The position numbers and the translations under genes were made by a program. From Ceratopteris richardii (taxonomy: Eukaryota; Streptophyta; Polypodiopsida; Polypodiales; Pteridaceae), in NCBI GenBank assembly GCA_020310875.1, contig CM035415.1:194494432-194558431 (forward strand): 64,000 nucleotides of DNA, read 5' to 3'. A model generated the notes under the pieces. The model did no database searches, had not been told where the DNA came from, and was given only the letters and a program-made list of their open reading frames with translations. Of the stretch, positions 53,013 to 63,768 are shown one piece after another. How positions within the stretch are numbered: position 1 is the first letter of the stretch; every line of letters starts with the position of its first letter.

Positions 53013-53300
53013 TGTTACAATTAGTGTCCATGTGAAAGGCCAAATGGCCACCAGACACTTTTGTATATGTTCTTTAATAAAACATATAGTGACCTAGTCA
53101 GCCACAGACTAGAAGTTTGATCACATTTGTAACACCTAAGAAGTCAGTTTTCATGCTCACTATGTACTGTGTTTTTTTGTGTATTTTGTAGCCTCTGTAA
53201 TGAGTACCGTGTGCAAAGCTTGGAGCTTGATTTTCTACTCGGAGGATATCCTCATGGAGCTCTCAAGAAGGAGAGTGCACTGTGGTGCATCACCATCAAA
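53013..53300 (+). repeat. CopE 3' LTR start, right end not found
   Basis: TGTTACAATTAG follows the purine-rich TTTGGTGGGAGAT and lies where a 3' LTR is expected. The right boundary cannot be set without the 5' partner. Confidence 0.55.
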
Positions 53301-53425
53301 TTACTTCATTATGGCATACTAGGCACCACCTCTCCTCTCTAGGGACTCCTCTAGCCCTACCACTCTTGATCTCAAGCTGATGTGATGAAACTCAAAGCTT
53401 CCCAATGACGACACAAAGATGGTGT

Positions 53426-53667
53426 GGTAGGTATGTCTGCATGTATCACAAAGTCTCAATGAATCCCTAATCTGATTGTGTAAGAAATGCTCATGATAGT
53501 AGAGCATTTTTGGTGGCAGTTTATCCCTCGGGTTGACACATGTTGTGGGGTAGGTATGTTTGCATGTATCACAAAGTCTCAATGAATCCCTAATCTGATA
53601 TGTGTAAGGAATGCTCATGATAGTAGAGATTTTTTGGTGGCAATTTATCCCTCGGGTTGACCCATGT
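53426..53667 (+). repeat. Tandem duplication, unit about 123 bp
   Basis: Two neighbouring copies starting GGTAGGTATG at 53426 and 53549, both ending in ATCCCTCGGGTTGAC. They differ at a handful of positions. No function is evident. Confidence 0.88.
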
Positions 53668-54475
53668 CCTCTGTATGTATGTATTCCATATCTCTTGATG
53701 AATGATCCTATGAAGTCTAAAGATTGATAATGATTGGAGTGTGTGAGTAAGACATTATGTAGCAAATCGAATTAACAATAACTGTATGAACCATAGTTTT
53801 GAAATATTGTGTGTGTGAGTAAGTCCAAGATTAAGTTTCTACTAGTGGAATCGATAATAACATTGTATGCAAAAAAATAACTATAAATTAAGATATTTCA
53901 AGACAAAGTGAGAATTTACTATTGCATTGATAGCAAAAAATTAATGGGTTTAGCATAATTGCTTAACCCTACAAGCCAAGAACTCTGATTACTTATTATA
54001 AAGTCAACCTATCTATGAAGTTTATTATTTGAAAGATGGACCAAGCAACTTTAGACTAACATTGGTGAATCCTTTGGGGACTAGTTCTGGGGAAAGGCGC
54101 ATCCTATGAAGTGAAACCTCTAAGGAAACTGGTGTTATGGAGAGAGATTCGTAAGGCAACGATTTATTGGTTGTCTGATTGTGTATATCGATGTTGTAGT
54201 CTAGCAACAAGTACTCAAAGTATTGCAGAGATAGATCTCCAATACTTGTTCATAGGCGATTGAGAGTGTTTAATGTATGAAAGAGGATGATTAAGTTAGA
54301 AAGTACCTCACAAGATTCTGAGGAAGAGAAGTGTGATTGAGAGAACACATGAAAACGCAAACCTATTACACAGAAAGTAGTGAAACACCTTCGAAGAGTG
54401 TTGTAATTCTATCGAAAGTAATCTTAATTTTTTTTAGTTGATACTAGAAGATTACTAGAAAGTATTGTAGTTCCA
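53668..54475 (+). other. No gene recognised
   Basis: A/T-rich stretch between CopE remains and the Gyp6 gag remnant. It may hold the CopE LTR end or the Gyp6 leader. I see no supported feature. Confidence 0.4.
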
Positions 54476-55828
54476 ATGGAGTCTACCATAACAATTATGA
54501 TCAAAACCAAAGCCTTAGCAATAATTTTCGGAATGGATACCATCAAAATTTCGCTAGAGCAAAGTCATTTAGAGGAAATTTTTTATTTGAACACTTTTAA
54601 GGTTCATGGTATTAAATCCTTCTGGGATAACTTTGTGGATCACGAATTATCTATCCCTAGGTCAAGTACCTCGATCATATTTTGAAGATGGCTTTAGATG
54701 ATGATGAATGAGGAAGTAGGATCATCCCTTGGGAAGTCACATACACTAAATTTGAGAGATTCTCGAGAGATGTTATTGATGCCCATGTGAGAGCCTTCAA
54801 AATTAATTACAATTTTCTTGAAGACTCATGCAAACTCATTACACAAGGCTTGAGCTTTTTAGTCCACCTTATTTAATGATGCAGCCCGATGGCTTATTGA
54901 GTTTGAGTTTAATCATTTCCCTATGATGATGTGGTAAAAGAGGCTTTCTTGCATTTCTTTTGGAAAAGCAAGATTGCTGCACAAATTTTGACTTTCTACA
55001 AAACCACAGCAAACGATGCAAGTCTATGCCATGAATTTTATAACTCATTTTAGGTGAATTCTAGGGGACCACACTCTACCAAGAGATGTAATTAGTCAGT
55101 GGTTCGTCAATAGGTTAATACCTAGATTACATCAAATTATGATTATATAATTCATTGGAGAAATGACATTGGATGATGTAATTCATATTTCCCTACAATT
55201 GGAAAATAAAGTGGAAGGTCTCATAGAGGATTTGGAGTGTTTAGATTTAAAGAAAACATCTAAATCTGGGGTAAATGATCCATTACAACAACCCTGTTGT
55301 ACTAATGTACAAAGCTAGGGCATATAACAATGAATGTGCACTTAATAAAAGATATTGTAACACGTGTAATAATAATGACCATTCTCTTACTACATGTATG
55401 TATAATGCAAAAGTGTAGCAGAATCATACAAATGTAAATTTTACAACTCAAGAGGCATCTCACATGAAGTCCATGTAGTTGCTAAAGATGATCTGGCAGC
55501 GTATAGTTTTGATAGTTTTGAAGTCTTTCTAGAAGAGGATCTGTATTGTATTCAAAGAGCATATGATAGTTTTTAAGGGTGAGCTACTGTTGGAATTCCA
55601 CAATAGTGATAACAATTATGCATAATCAAAAGATTTCTTGGTTGAGGTTCACAATGTGTGTCAAAGTGTTAGCTATTGGAATTACATTTAATTTATTTGT
55701 AATATTGAAGCGCTACCATAAATCAAAAAGGAAAAAGAAAGCTACCACTTATAAACTACTCTTAGGAAATCCATTCCTAAGACAATTAAAGGTAGTGCAA
55801 CCATAGGGTCCAAATTCTCTATACCTAC
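54476..55828 (+). pseudogene. Gyp6, decayed gypsy gag-protease remnant
   Basis: Heavily mutated. A zinc knuckle CNTCNNNDHSLTTC (about 55357-55398) has the standard C-x2-C-x4-H-x4-C. Further on, LLGNPFLRQLKVVQP (about 55758-55805) matches the protease stretch LGRPFMRQMQIVQDW of Gyp1, and NSLYL follows before the Ret7 LTR cuts it at 55829. The 5' part (54476-55300) shows only short gag-like pieces. It is the oldest element in the window. Confidence 0.75.
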
Positions 55829-56634
55829 TGTTGGGGGTTTTCTTGGACGTGAAGGAGTTTGAGGGTTTGTAGGAGAAAAAAGAAGAAGAACAAGAGACGA
55901 AATAACTCAGACAAGCTTCTGCAGAAACACCTTTGAACCTTTGAACCTTGAGTTTTTTTTATTACAATAGAAGGATTATACTATTTCATTCAATCCAAGT
56001 TAATACTCGGGCGCAATTACAGAGAATGCTCAATCATAAAAGATCAATTAGCTCAGGATCTCCCAGCAGCCGGCCTCTTCTGCACCAGTCCTTCACTTGC
56101 TTCCAGCTTCTCCTTGTGCACACCTTGCACTAAGCTTCCACGAGCTGAGGGACTAATCTCTTTCGGGCTTGATCGCGGAGAGAGACTTTTGGGATTGGTC
56201 TCCTGCTTCGCACTCTCTGCACCTCCCTTAGCCTCACTCCTTGCACTCTTTACTTTCCGCGGTTGACACACACCAGTGACTCTTCACTTCTCCCTTTCTT
56301 CTTTTTCCCCCCCCCCTTCAAGAATAGCCTTTTGTCTCTCTTTTTGTTGAGTGCGCCGGTTCCGTGCTCTAACTGTAATACAATCTTGGTGTCCTTTCAA
56401 TGTCCCAAGATTGTCTTTTGAACTGGTCACCAACGACTCAGTACTTTGTCATGTAGTGACTTTAGAACAAAATTTTGATTGGGCGGCCCTCTTTCCACCT
56501 TTGCGTACGCGGCCGCTTCCATACCTCCACCTTTCCTTTTAATTCTTTACTTTTGCACCTAAGATTTAAATTCATCCTTTGAACCTTAAGAAAAATACTT
56601 TGCACCCTTAGTTTCAACCGGTTAGGGCTCGACA
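55829..56634 (-). repeat. Ret7 3' LTR
   Basis: 806 bp, on the minus strand from TGTCGAGCCC to CCCCAACA. It contains a C10 run near 56309. Unrelated to the other LTRs in the window. The minus-strand purine-rich tract before it (56635-56650) reads TTAGGTGGTGGGCATC. Confidence 0.8.
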
Positions 56635-56928
56635 GATGCCCACCACCTAAAGATCTCTCTGTCCCGGAGAGACAACAGCAATACAAAACAGAAAAATTTC
56701 AAAGACAGCAGACAATAAAAGAAACGAAGCTGAGGCAAGAAAAGAGTTAAAGGGTGCGTGTATTATTGGAGTAAAAAAAAGCAAAAGGCACCCTACAAGA
56801 ATTAGTGACAAAATCAGAGGGATGAGAAATTTATTGACAAAGCAATAATGGAAGCTAAAGTGATAATGGAAGCTAAGAGCAATTATTTTGAAGGGGATGA
56901 GCAATTTATTGAGACTATGGACGGCAAA

Positions 56929-58674
56929 TTATTGTGCAGGGTGATTGAGATTCTCAGCCGATGTTTGTGGAGAGGGGGGCAAAGGAGCAGAAGCTTGTTC
57001 AATCATATGCTGTAGCGAACTAAGGCATTGCCTAAGATTGTCCCTGTCCCGTCGGATACGTCTGCATGTAGGGTTAGCACATAGCCCTAAGTTAGAGCGA
57101 TTTTGAAGATCTTCTAAGGCTTTCAATGCAGAGTCGGCCAAATCTCGATAGTGATCTCTCTCTTCTTTGAGAAATCGTGCCGTTTCATTGAGCGATTGCC
57201 ATTGAGAAGTAGCCATGCGATTGATGTTGTCAATGGTGGAGATATATTGCTGATGAACCGACGCTGCTGCCGATACTGAATCCAAGGAAAGCTGGGAGGC
57301 TTGAGCACTACCGAGAGCAACTGCGCTCATGTCGCGGAGTAAATGTAAAAAGGAAGGGGTGGATGGGAGGTCAAATGGCGGAGTAGTGGAGGCAGGTGGA
57401 TGTGGAGGGAGATTGGAAGTTTGGTTTACATGTGGACAGGGAGGAGGGGTTGTAGATGGAGAAGGAGCAGGTTGGGCACTGGTACGTTGAAAAACAGAAC
57501 TCGGAGGACGAGGGGGTGTACATGTGGGGTTTTGCGGGTTGAGTTGGGTTTGAATGTGTGGGCGAAAGGATGCGGCCGAAGAAGATTTCGGAGGGGGAAC
57601 AGGTTCAGGAGTATGAATTGTGGCAGTAGCAGGAGATGTAGTTAGGAGAGGGGAGGCGGAGTGTGGATGAAGGGGAGGAATATCAGGTGGTGCGGAGGGT
57701 ATGGTTGGAACAGAAGTCGAGCCAATGGAGGGTGTAGGGGAGGGGGGAGGGCGGGAGATGGACGGCATAACCTGAGCTGTGTGGGATGGGGGTATAGAAG
57801 GATTAGCAAAATGCGCAGGGAGATGATATAACCAAGCTAGCAATGGAGCAGAATATATGGAAAAGGCACGAGATTGGCGAGTGATAGCTCCACGAAGTCG
57901 ACTGGAGCGCAAGCTTAAGGAACTATAGAGGAGGGCGGCGTAGGGGTACGGGCGGCTAGTGAGGGAGCAGTAGAGTGGATCAGCAATGCGAATATCGGAT
58001 AGTGGAAGTCGAGAGGTGGGGCTACGAAGTAAAAAGAAAAAGATGAAGGAATTAAGAATGGATTGCATTCGGATGGAAAAACTTGCTAGATTTTCAAAGC
58101 GAGCTTTACAAAATGCAATTGTGTCAGAGGGGGATACTCCCGAGTATAAGAATGGAGGGCTGCTGTAGTGAATGATAGAGGAGTGTATACTGGTGGCAAG
58201 GTCGGAGATGGTGAGAGTGCCTGTGCGAAAAGTGGGGAACAACCTGAGAGCTTCATAGACATCACTATGGTTGGATGGGTCCTGCAAGACAACGTTGGCC
58301 AAGCCCAAAAGTCCTGCATACTGAAGATTTTCGGCTGAGAAAAGATTACGGAGTTCAATGGGGGGAACGGATAGATGAAGACGAATTTGGATATTCAAAT
58401 CCAGTGGAAGAAAAAGGCGCATGTAATCGCCTGAAGGGGAATAAGGTTGCGAGATCTGCGAAACAGAAGGAGAGGGAGAAGAGGAAGGGGGGCGAGGAAG
58501 GGAAGGTGGAGAATAAATATCGGTTGAATCAGAGCGAACGGAATAGGTAGGGATATTTAGAAGTGGGGGAGGAAATGGAGGATGAAGAGCGGAAGTCGAG
58601 GCATCTGGTGGGGGATAAGGGGAGTCTGTGGATGCAGGAAGCGGGGTGGGAAGTGAAACGGGCAATGTGGGGAC
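56929..58674 (-). pseudogene. Ret7 proline-rich ORF, 5' truncated, unrecognised
   Basis: An open frame of about 580 codons that runs up to the Gyp8 LTR. The first in-frame start-like codon is TTG (58665), so the true start is missing. The first about 90 residues are Pro/Ser-rich. A globular part of about 190 residues follows (from MRLFLPLDLN to a stretch ending LLAWLYHLPAHF), then about 150 residues rich in Pro/Ser/Thr, and a helical C-terminus with likely coiled coil and a CANPTCRRIRRDRDNLR motif. The order globular, Pro-rich, coiled coil resembles the front of Gyp8 ORF3, but I see no convincing residue match. No membrane segment. Function unknown. Confidence 0.7.
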
Positions 58675-59323
58675 TGTTGCTCTAGCACAATGGTGAGAAC
58701 CACGTTAAGAAGCTTCACCTCCTTAATGTCAATCCGTGGGAGAGGTAGGAGTGATATGAAGATCGTGAGCGTGCGATGATGTGAGAGTGAAGGTGAGAAG
58801 CACAAAAATGCACACACACATACACACACACAATGAAGAGACAAGCAAGACACAATGGAAGGTGGGAAATTAGCTCTATTACTCAAGAATGCTCTTACAA
58901 GCTCAAACTAGCTCTAAGCTCACACTAACCAAAATGAACCAACCTCAAAAATGAGCTCTCTAGCTCTTTTTATAGTTTCTAGACTAGTTTTGACCGGTTT
59001 CACATCTAGTGACCGGCCTAGTTAAAAAATAGGTCCTAGATGCTATTTGGAAGGGTAAACGATGTCTAAAAATAACGAAAATTGGTACGCGCATTCTACC
59101 TAAGCTCCTCAAGCTCGAGGACTCCTCGGCTTGCACAAAATGGAGCTATGGATTACAAAATGGGGTTTTCTATGATACATATGTTACAATTAGTGATAAC
59201 AATCACTGTTGAATGTTTGGAGAATTAATAAGAAATGTATTTGTTTGAAAAATTGATCTGCCTGGCTCCCTGCTCCTTCTTTACATGCTTCCGTGGCGTC
59301 TATGCCTCTGGCTGCTTCCAACA
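58675..59323 (-). repeat. Gyp8 3' LTR
   Basis: 649 bp, on the minus strand from TGTTGGAAGCAGCC to GCTAGAGCAACA. TATA box on the minus strand at 58967-58974, (CA)n tract at about 58810-58832. Confidence 0.93.
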
Positions 59324-62300
59324 CCCCCCTCCCTCTCGCTTCTGTCGTCCCTGACAGAACCTTGTTGTGAGGTCTGCCGGATGTAGTTCTGTAGGAGGTC
59401 TTGAGCGAGGGTGTGCTCTGATAGACGAATGCCTCGGGCCAGATCAGCCTCGAGTTTCTCCCAGTCGATAGGTTGTGGCTCGTCTGGTGGTGGGAGCTGA
59501 TAATGTGTGGAGTACACCATTCGTTCACAGGCGAATAATTGCAATAAGTGTGTGGGCCTGCTTATAAATACCTCTGAATGGTACTCCCAAAAGCCGGTGG
59601 TGAACATTTCTTCGAATGTCTGCTTGTAGCATGCCGGTAGGTATTTGATCCTGCAGTGCCAGGCATAACACACCCGTAGCGATGGCGTTGTGCTCATATC
59701 ATAGACTAAATCAAAGTTGCCATGCTCAAAGCCCGGGGTGTTTACATGGGGAGCCTTGATGCGTCGGAAGACTTTAAAGATCATCTGCATCATGTCAAAG
59801 ATTTTGACAGTCATGTGCGCGACAATATCATCCATATGCTTTAACCTAGGGAGCCAGTGGCGGATCGTCGCCATCATGTAGCCTACTGTGGGTAACTCGA
59901 TTGGTGGCTTGAAGTAGGGATAGTTCAACCAGTCTTGGCACTGCTTATTGTTTTGTACCTTAATAGCGAATGCAGTCCAAGAGCGGCGTCGTGGGACTGG
60001 TCCCCAGCACGGGTTAAATTTTAAGTGCAGCGGCGCTTTCACCCACGTGCTCATCATCTCTGGATAGTTTTGCAATAAATCTTTGCGCCAGTCTGGTTGA
60101 AGGATTTCACCTCTCTGCGCCCTTGGTGGCAAGTCCTCTGGCTCGAATTGAGTGGCATGCGTTGGTTTCAGACCTGTTTCTTTCTCTATGGCTAACTGGT
60201 ATTCTACCATTAACATGAAGTATGGTTTATACTGAAGCTCATGCCCAGATATGTATCGTCGCGGGGCCAATTGAGCAAAGAATGGTGACTGTAAAATTCT
60301 CTCTTCAATCATGGCCATGGCATGTAACTGTGCCTCTACTCTGGCCGAGTGTGTCGTTCCGAGTTCTTCAACTGTCTTCATCCACGCGGAGGTAGGTAAT
60401 TCGTAGGTCATCTGGCCTTCGGCCGTGACACGTCCGCCTGGGATGGGTATCGGTTCATATGCCTCTTCGAATGTCTCCTCCACCGGGATAGTGACGGTTT
60501 CTTCCTCAGCTGGTAGCTCAGGTGGGGAGTCTGGCCTTGGTGGTGCTTCATAGACTGCAATTCTAGATTCAAGATTTGTTACCTGGGCCCGGAGTGCGTT
60601 GAGTTCCTCTAAAATTTCAGGGGCAGGGTCCGCAGGTGCTGGTAATTCTGCTGCGACTTGTACTTGTTGTGTTGCCGGTTCTCTGAGCTGTAGTAGCTTA
60701 TGATCTTCCTTTAACTTTTGATGTTCTTCGTTCATACGATCATAGTCCTCGAGCAATCGCACATGATCATCTAGCAACATCCTCATCGATTCAGATGGGA
60801 TAGCTTTGAATTTGCTCGGACTTAGTGGTTGTTCAGGGTGGTCCAAAGCCGTTTCTAGATTCTCTCTATTCTGCTCTTGAAGTCTCTGGTTCTCCTCTTT
60901 TGCTGCGGCTAAGTGTCTTCTTAGTAAGCCCATATTTCTAGTGAGCGTTGCATTGCGGACGGTCTGGGCTCGAAGTAGGTTGTCCAAATCCGCAGTGGCT
61001 TCTTTTGTTTTCTCCTCACTTTCTAGTTCTAATTTGTGATAGGCCTCTCGTAAATCTTGGTATCGGCTATTCAGTGAGGCATTCTCAATTGATAACGAAT
61101 TAAGCTGCGTTTGTAGTTCATTCGTCGTTCTCTGCAGCTGTTGATAGTTGGTGCCAAGTGATGCAAACTCATCGCGGACTTGTGTCATGCATGTGAACAT
61201 GTGTTGAAATGCGGTGTCTATGGTGGGCGATAGTAGTAATGAAGTACTAGATGAGGATGCAGTGGAAGTGGATGCAGCGGGAATGGGAAATGGGGTTGGG
61301 AAGGTGGATGCAGTGGTAATCGTGGAAAATTGTGATGTGTCTAAAAATGTTTGTGCCGGGAGTGAAGTGAGTGGTGGTGCCGTGGGTGGTGAGATGTCCA
61401 TGTCACTGGACGTGTTTAGTGTTGTGACTGTGAAAAGTGGTGTGATTGTGGGTGGTTGTGTAGGTGTGAATACAGGATTTACAAATGTAGAGTAGTTTAC
61501 AGGGGGGATGGTTGGAGCAGCTTGGTAAAAAGCGGAAATAGGGGTTATGGTAGGTTGGGGAGGTGAGACTGGTGAGAAGGTTAGTGGGGTTAGAAAGGGG
61601 AATGGGGTTCTTAGAGGTGGGGGAAACGCTGGGAAGGATGAAGGGGTGAAGGGGTTAACATATGGATGCGAAGGGTTGGGTGTGGGCATGGTGGTCTGAA
61701 TGGGCAGGGCAAAGGTTGTGGCTATGTTGCCTTGTACAGGGATGGATGTGGGGGAAGCAGGTGGGTGTGCGGGGGATACGGGATGGGTTGGTGAAAGATG
61801 AGGTGAGAGAGGAGTAGAAGGGGTGGATGTTATTTCGAGGATAGTAGTGGTATGTACAATGGTAGTACGGGGTGGGGAATCTACAAGGATGGGTTCTGCG
61901 GTCAATGAACTTTCGGGGACGAGGCGTGCCTCCCTGGCTTGTGCTGAAGATTGAGCTCCTGTTGGTACGCGAATATACTCTCCGGGCTTTGAAAGTAGTC
62001 GCACTTGGCGGGGGTCAAACTGTGGTAGTTGCTTTCTTTGTAAAAATCTGAGTGCTTCATGGGAGCCTACTGATTTGACTAACTCTCTGAACCCTCTGAT
62101 GTATGCGTCTTCGAATCCTCCGGAGATGAGTTCCTGTTCAATTAATGCCTGGCTCTCCTCTTCAATTAACTTCTTCCGGGCCCAGACTTTCTCCATGGTA
62201 CGATATAATTTCTTTATGGCCAGCGTGTACGCTACGGCTTCGAAAGTCTCTTCTTCATATGTGCTGGTGTCACCGTGTGCGTCAGTTTGTTGGCCTTGGC

Positions 62301-63768
62301 CCTCTGTCTGTCCGTCATGTGAGCCCTGGCTGGCTTCATCGTCGCCTTCATCGTCGTCTGTTTCGGTTCTTTCTTCTTCAGAGCTCGACACAGCTTGTCC
62401 CTGTGGCAGATCTCGTGGTGTGGTAGGGTAGCTGGGGCGTTCATATTCCTGGGAGAACAGTTGTGCTTCTGAATACTGGAATTCGTTTGAGAATGCATCA
62501 GGCATCTCAAAATCAAATGTTGTGTTTATAGGGTCGGCTTCCATATGTGGTATTGGGAAAGAAAATGCTTCCGCACCAATAGTGGTGGGAGCTTCTACTG
62601 TGTTGGTGGTGGGTTCTGTGGTGGCAGCTGCCTGAGGTGCGGCGGTACTAGTGGTGCCCTCCGTAACCATTGGTCTGGACAACCTGATGCGAATAGGCTG
62701 CACAGTAGGAGCGGCTTCTGTTGGTGATCGCTCTGGAGAAGGTTGTGGTGATGGTGACTCCGGCACTTGAAGGCAAGGAATAGTACCTCTCATGCGCTTA
62801 CCTGCCCGTGTTCTACTGGGCTTCCTGGCTTTCTTCGTCGTTCCTTTGAATGCCTTCAGTTCTTCTCCTGTTAATGCACGCTCAATTGGCAAGTCATAAG
62901 CCAAGCACATATACACAATTCTTGTGAGTGCACAACATCCATTAAGCACTTTTTTACGTTCCCATCTGTGTTGTGCCAAATACATTTGATCTATGATCCA
63001 GCTTGCCAGGTCAACAGTTTGCGGTCCCGTACATGCCAAATACAAACCAAACCATATTCTTTTACGTGGCATGGTGAATCTATCCTGAGCGGGGAATGCA
63101 AAGTGTTGCATGCATATCCTTAGTGGCTTCGACAGCTCAGGTGTAATAGCAGAGATCTCCTCCCACTTCGTGACATCCCCACGTTTCATAGGGTCTAGAA
63201 TCAATCTCTCTCGATCTGTGGGTGTGTGGGTTCCATGAATCTTAATGGCCGCTCTGATTAAATCCTTTGAGAGGTAAAACCTCTTGTAAGGTGGATCATC
63301 CACTAAAGAAGGCAAAATGAAGGTTCCGGGGATATCCTTATTCTCGGAGGCCAGCAAGGTAGTGATTAAATAATAGCACCTGTAAAAGTCCGGTTTGGGT
63401 AGAGGATCACTGAAATACTCCGTGAAACCGGCTCTGGCCCAAACGTGAGTTAAATCTTGGGTGCTCTGTAGGGCTTCGAACTCTCGGGAGAAAAACTGGT
63501 ATTTTCCCCACGTGCGGTCATCAAATGTCAAAGAGGATTCAAATATAAAATCCGCGTCCGCAAGGGGTCCTGCAAGTCCCTGAAACCAATGAGAGTTCCG
63601 GTGTATCTTTTCGGTGTAGCCCATAGGAGGGTTATCGATAGGCATGGGTCCTGGAAACCCTTGGAATTCCGGCGGTGGGGCAGTCGGGTGGGACTCTGCT
63701 CGTAGCACGTTGAGGGGCACAACCGCAACACTGGGGCCTGCTCCTGATGTTCCTTCGTCGGTTTGCAT
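59281..63768 (-). CDS. Gyp8 ORF3, intact third gene, 1495 codons
   Basis: The only complete copy of this gene in the window. Residues 50-310 form a globular domain (TMPRKRIW, HRWERKKVLNGCCALTRIVY) homologous to Gyp1 ORF3. A basic cluster at 312-328 resembles a nuclear localisation signal. An acidic stretch at about 462-480 and a helical segment at about 505-585 follow. Residues 640-850 are rich in Pro/Thr/Ser, and 855-1080 are predicted coiled coil. The C-terminal domain (about 1110-1480) is shared with Gyp1, Gyp4 and Gyp5 (WVKAPLHLKFNPCWG, QDWLNYPYF). The last codons are encoded by the polypurine tract and the first 43 bp of the LTR. There is no signal peptide or membrane segment. The start ATG (63768) follows a likely splice acceptor. 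Function unknown; a nuclear or nucleocapsid-associated role is a guess. Confidence 0.9.
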   Translation of the reverse strand: MQTDEGTSGAGPSVAVVPLNVLRAESHPTAPPPEFQGFPGPMPIDNPPMGYTEKIHRNSHWFQGLAGPLADADFIFESSLTFDDRTWGKYQFFSREFEALQSTQDLTHVWARAGFTEYFSDPLPKPDFYRCYYLITTLLASENKDIPGTFILPSLVDDPPYKRFYLSKDLIRAAIKIHGTHTPTDRERLILDPMKRGDVTKWEEISAITPELSKPLRICMQHFAFPAQDRFTMPRKRIWFGLYLACTGPQTVDLASWIIDQMYLAQHRWERKKVLNGCCALTRIVYMCLAYDLPIERALTGEELKAFKGTTKKARKPSRTRAGKRMRGTIPCLQVPESPSPQPSPERSPTEAAPTVQPIRIRLSRPMVTEGTTSTAAPQAAATTEPTTNTVEAPTTIGAEAFSFPIPHMEADPINTTFDFEMPDAFSNEFQYSEAQLFSQEYERPSYPTTPRDLPQGQAVSSSEEERTETDDDEGDDEASQGSHDGQTEGQGQQTDAHGDTSTYEEETFEAVAYTLAIKKLYRTMEKVWARKKLIEEESQALIEQELISGGFEDAYIRGFRELVKSVGSHEALRFLQRKQLPQFDPRQVRLLSKPGEYIRVPTGAQSSAQAREARLVPESSLTAEPILVDSPPRTTIVHTTTILEITSTPSTPLSPHLSPTHPVSPAHPPASPTSIPVQGNIATTFALPIQTTMPTPNPSHPYVNPFTPSSFPAFPPPLRTPFPFLTPLTFSPVSPPQPTITPISAFYQAAPTIPPVNYSTFVNPVFTPTQPPTITPLFTVTTLNTSSDMDISPPTAPPLTSLPAQTFLDTSQFSTITTASTFPTPFPIPAASTSTASSSSTSLLLSPTIDTAFQHMFTCMTQVRDEFASLGTNYQQLQRTTNELQTQLNSLSIENASLNSRYQDLREAYHKLELESEEKTKEATADLDNLLRAQTVRNATLTRNMGLLRRHLAAAKEENQRLQEQNRENLETALDHPEQPLSPSKFKAIPSESMRMLLDDHVRLLEDYDRMNEEHQKLKEDHKLLQLREPATQQVQVAAELPAPADPAPEILEELNALRAQVTNLESRIAVYEAPPRPDSPPELPAEEETVTIPVEETFEEAYEPIPIPGGRVTAEGQMTYELPTSAWMKTVEELGTTHSARVEAQLHAMAMIEERILQSPFFAQLAPRRYISGHELQYKPYFMLMVEYQLAIEKETGLKPTHATQFEPEDLPPRAQRGEILQPDWRKDLLQNYPEMMSTWVKAPLHLKFNPCWGPVPRRRSWTAFAIKVQNNKQCQDWLNYPYFKPPIELPTVGYMMATIRHWLPRLKHMDDIVAHMTVKIFDMMQMIFKVFRRIKAPHVNTPGFEHGNFDLVYDMSTTPSLRVCYAWHCRIKYLPACYKQTFEEMFTTGFWEYHSEVFISRPTHLLQLFACERMVYSTHYQLPPPDEPQPIDWEKLEADLARGIRLSEHTLAQDLLQNYIRQTSQQGSVRDDRSEREGGVGSSQRHRRHGSM
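59324..59337 (-). promoter_or_regulatory. Gyp8 polypurine tract, inside ORF3
   Basis: Minus strand GAGAGGGAGGGGGG, identical to Gyp4, directly before the LTR and within the reading frame. Confidence 0.92.

Larger units (their letters stand above)
42377..53013 (+). mobile_element. CopE, old Ty1/copia element split by CopD
   Basis: Coding remnants at 42377-44436 and 50990-52871 form one copia polyprotein in the order gag, PR, IN, RT, RNase H, with many stops and frameshifts. CopD is inserted in integrase with the target duplication TGAAG at 44432-44436 and 50990-50994. The 3' LTR seems to begin at 53013. Protein motifs suggest the Tork/TNT1-like branch; its LTR and sequence differ from the CopA-B-C family. 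Left boundary uncertain. Confidence 0.83.
55829..58674 (-). mobile_element. Ret7, 3' part of an unclassified LTR retrotransposon
   Basis: On the minus strand: a truncated ORF, a spacer, a purine-rich tract and a 3' LTR. It is inserted in Gyp6 protease (expected duplication CCTAC at 55824-55828) and is itself cut at 58675 by Gyp8. No pol is in the window, so the superfamily is open; gypsy is likely from the host pattern and tract type. Confidence 0.78.

Noticed and set aside
58663..58665. Start codon of the Ret7 ORF
   Set aside because: The codon is TTG and the frame is open up to the Gyp8 insertion, so the true start is missing.
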